Below are positions 4,635 to 5,376 of a stretch of 5,376 nt of DNA, in pieces. Made by a program: the position numbers and the translations under genes. Source of the DNA: Pseudomonadota bacterium (lineage in GTDB: Bacteria; Pseudomonadota; Alphaproteobacteria; Rhizobiales; Beijerinckiaceae); assembly GCA_023452965.1 (NCBI GenBank), contig JAEXUU010000678.1:1-5376 (forward strand). Reading direction: 5' to 3'. Within the stretch, counting starts at the first letter, position 1. Each line of letters begins with the position of its first letter. Below the pieces are notes generated by a model, which was not told where the DNA came from, searched no databases, and worked only from the letters and a program-made list of their open reading frames with translations.

Positions 4635-5376
4635 ATGCGCTTCGGCGACGGGCGAAGATCGGATCTGGCGGGCCTGTTCGCTTTGCCTTTGCTGCTTGGC
4701 CTCGGTGCCTGCGCGGTCGGCCCCGATTACGCCCCGCCGGCGCAAACCTTGCCGGCGCAGTGGAATGCGGCTGCGCAGAGCAAACGGCCAACGTTGCCTT
4801 CCGAATGGTGGCGACTGTTCAAGGATCACGCCCTGAACCGCCTGGTCGAGGACGCCGTTGCCGGCAATCTCGACGTCGCCCAGGCCAAGGCCCGCATTCG
4901 CGAGGCGCGGGCGAGCCGGATCCAGGCGATCGCGCCACTGCTTCCCCAGATGGACGGTTCGGCCTCGGCGACGCGCTCCCGGTCTGCCACCAGCGCGGAT
5001 TCTTCCTTCGGCAATGTGACCCGCAACAGCTTCCGGGCCGGTCTCGATGCGTCCTGGGAGCTCGACCTCTTCGGCGGCCGCGACCGCGCCGTCGAGGCCG
5101 CGACCTATGGCGTCGATGCCGCCGACGACGATCTCGACGGCGTCTTGCTGACGCTCGTCGGCGATGTCGCCTCCACCGTGATCGAGGTGCGCGGCTTCCA
5201 GGCGCGCATCGCGCTGGCGCGACGCACCGCGGCGACGCAGCGCGAGACCGAGGCGTTGACCAAGGTGCGCTTTCAGGCGGGCGCGGTCTCGGCGACCGAT
5301 ACCGCGCGGGCAACGGCGCAGGTCGCGAGCACGGAAGCGCAGATACCGGCGCTGGAGATCGCGCTCGCAGAAGGCC
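4635..5376 (+). CDS. Efflux outer-membrane lipoprotein, TolC/NodT family (3'-truncated by window)
   Basis: The frame starts at ATG 4635 and stays open to the window end, giving 247 residues of a protein normally about 450-500 long. Residues 1-26 form a lipoprotein signal: polar start, hydrophobic LFALPLLLGLGA, then Cys26 in an LGAC lipobox followed by AVGPDYAPP, the classic start of RND-type outer membrane factors. Further marks are WWRLFKDHALNRLVEDAVAGN, then helical AQAKARIREARA, and ASWELDLFGG, all typical of the family's first OEP repeat. Such proteins form trimeric channels through the outer membrane and work with a periplasmic adaptor and an inner-membrane RND pump, which are probably encoded next door. 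The first in-frame upstream stop is at 4605-4607 and no other start lies between, so the start is secure. GGAAG (4623-4627) is a suitable ribosome site and falls within the preceding inverted repeat. Codon use is strongly GC3-rich and host-like. Confidence 0.95.
   Translation, partial: MRFGDGRRSDLAGLFALPLLLGLGACAVGPDYAPPAQTLPAQWNAAAQSKRPTLPSEWWRLFKDHALNRLVEDAVAGNLDVAQAKARIREARASRIQAIAPLLPQMDGSASATRSRSATSADSSFGNVTRNSFRAGLDASWELDLFGGRDRAVEAATYGVDAADDDLDGVLLTLVGDVASTVIEVRGFQARIALARRTAATQRETEALTKVRFQAGAVSATDTARATAQVASTEAQIPALEIALAEG

Noticed and set aside
4149..4829. 226-codon - strand frame and the 138-codon frame at 4375-4791
   Set aside because: Both run antisense through the start of the efflux lipoprotein gene and are rich in Arg/Pro/Ser as shadows are. 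Only a shorter internal piece, 4375-4584 from a GTG, keeps some plausibility, and its third-position GC (about 61%) is near background.
4819..5313. 164-codon arginine/proline-rich - strand frame
   Set aside because: It is the antisense of the TolC-family coding region; the Arg/Pro/Ser repeats come from the GC-rich codons on the other strand.
1..5376. CRISPR array or insertion sequence
   Set aside because: No regularly spaced repeats, transposase motifs or terminal inverted repeats with target duplications are visible.

Overview
The window looks like a chromosomal stretch from a high-GC alphaproteobacterium of the Bradyrhizobium / Rhodopseudomonas / Afipia type. I infer this from the roughly 60% GC composition, the codon use and terminator style of the right-hand genes, and the mix of a NodT-type efflux lipoprotein with several small unnamed proteins. 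The genus is not proven by the sequence.

Left part (1-1809): a two-gene, translationally coupled unit on the + strand. The first gene is cut by the window start and I do not recognise it. It ends in an ATGA overlap with a 433-residue protein. The C-terminal half of that protein carries a nearly complete set of family A DNA polymerase palm and finger motifs (counterparts of E. coli Pol I R668, D705, R754, K758, Q849, H881 and D882). It has no exonuclease domain, the fingers are shortened, and the residues at the steric-gate and nucleotide-selection positions are altered. Its N-terminal part has a pattern that could be a winged helix. A polymerase fused to its own DNA-binding domain, beside a dead integrase and with codon use unlike the right-hand genes, suggests cargo or replication machinery of a mobile element. 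This is the most interesting part of the window.

Middle part (1810-2400): a short non-coding stretch with competing inverted repeats, then the decayed C-terminal part of a tyrosine recombinase on the - strand. It is broken by a 7-bp tandem duplication and by a one-base loss, and its catalytic H-x-x-R, GHK and tyrosine segments are still readable in three successive frames.

Right part (2401-5376): host-like genes. These are an intact Pth2-type peptidyl-tRNA hydrolase (+), a 71-residue unknown protein with a good ribosome site and a strong terminator (+), a possible very small transcription unit with its own terminator, two small - strand proteins (one basic, one acidic and disordered), a mostly non-coding stretch with weak small ORFs, and the start of an outer-membrane efflux lipoprotein of the TolC/NodT family. 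That gene is preceded by a nested inverted repeat overlapping its ribosome site and runs off the window end. Apart from the coupled pair at the left, the genes look like separate units.
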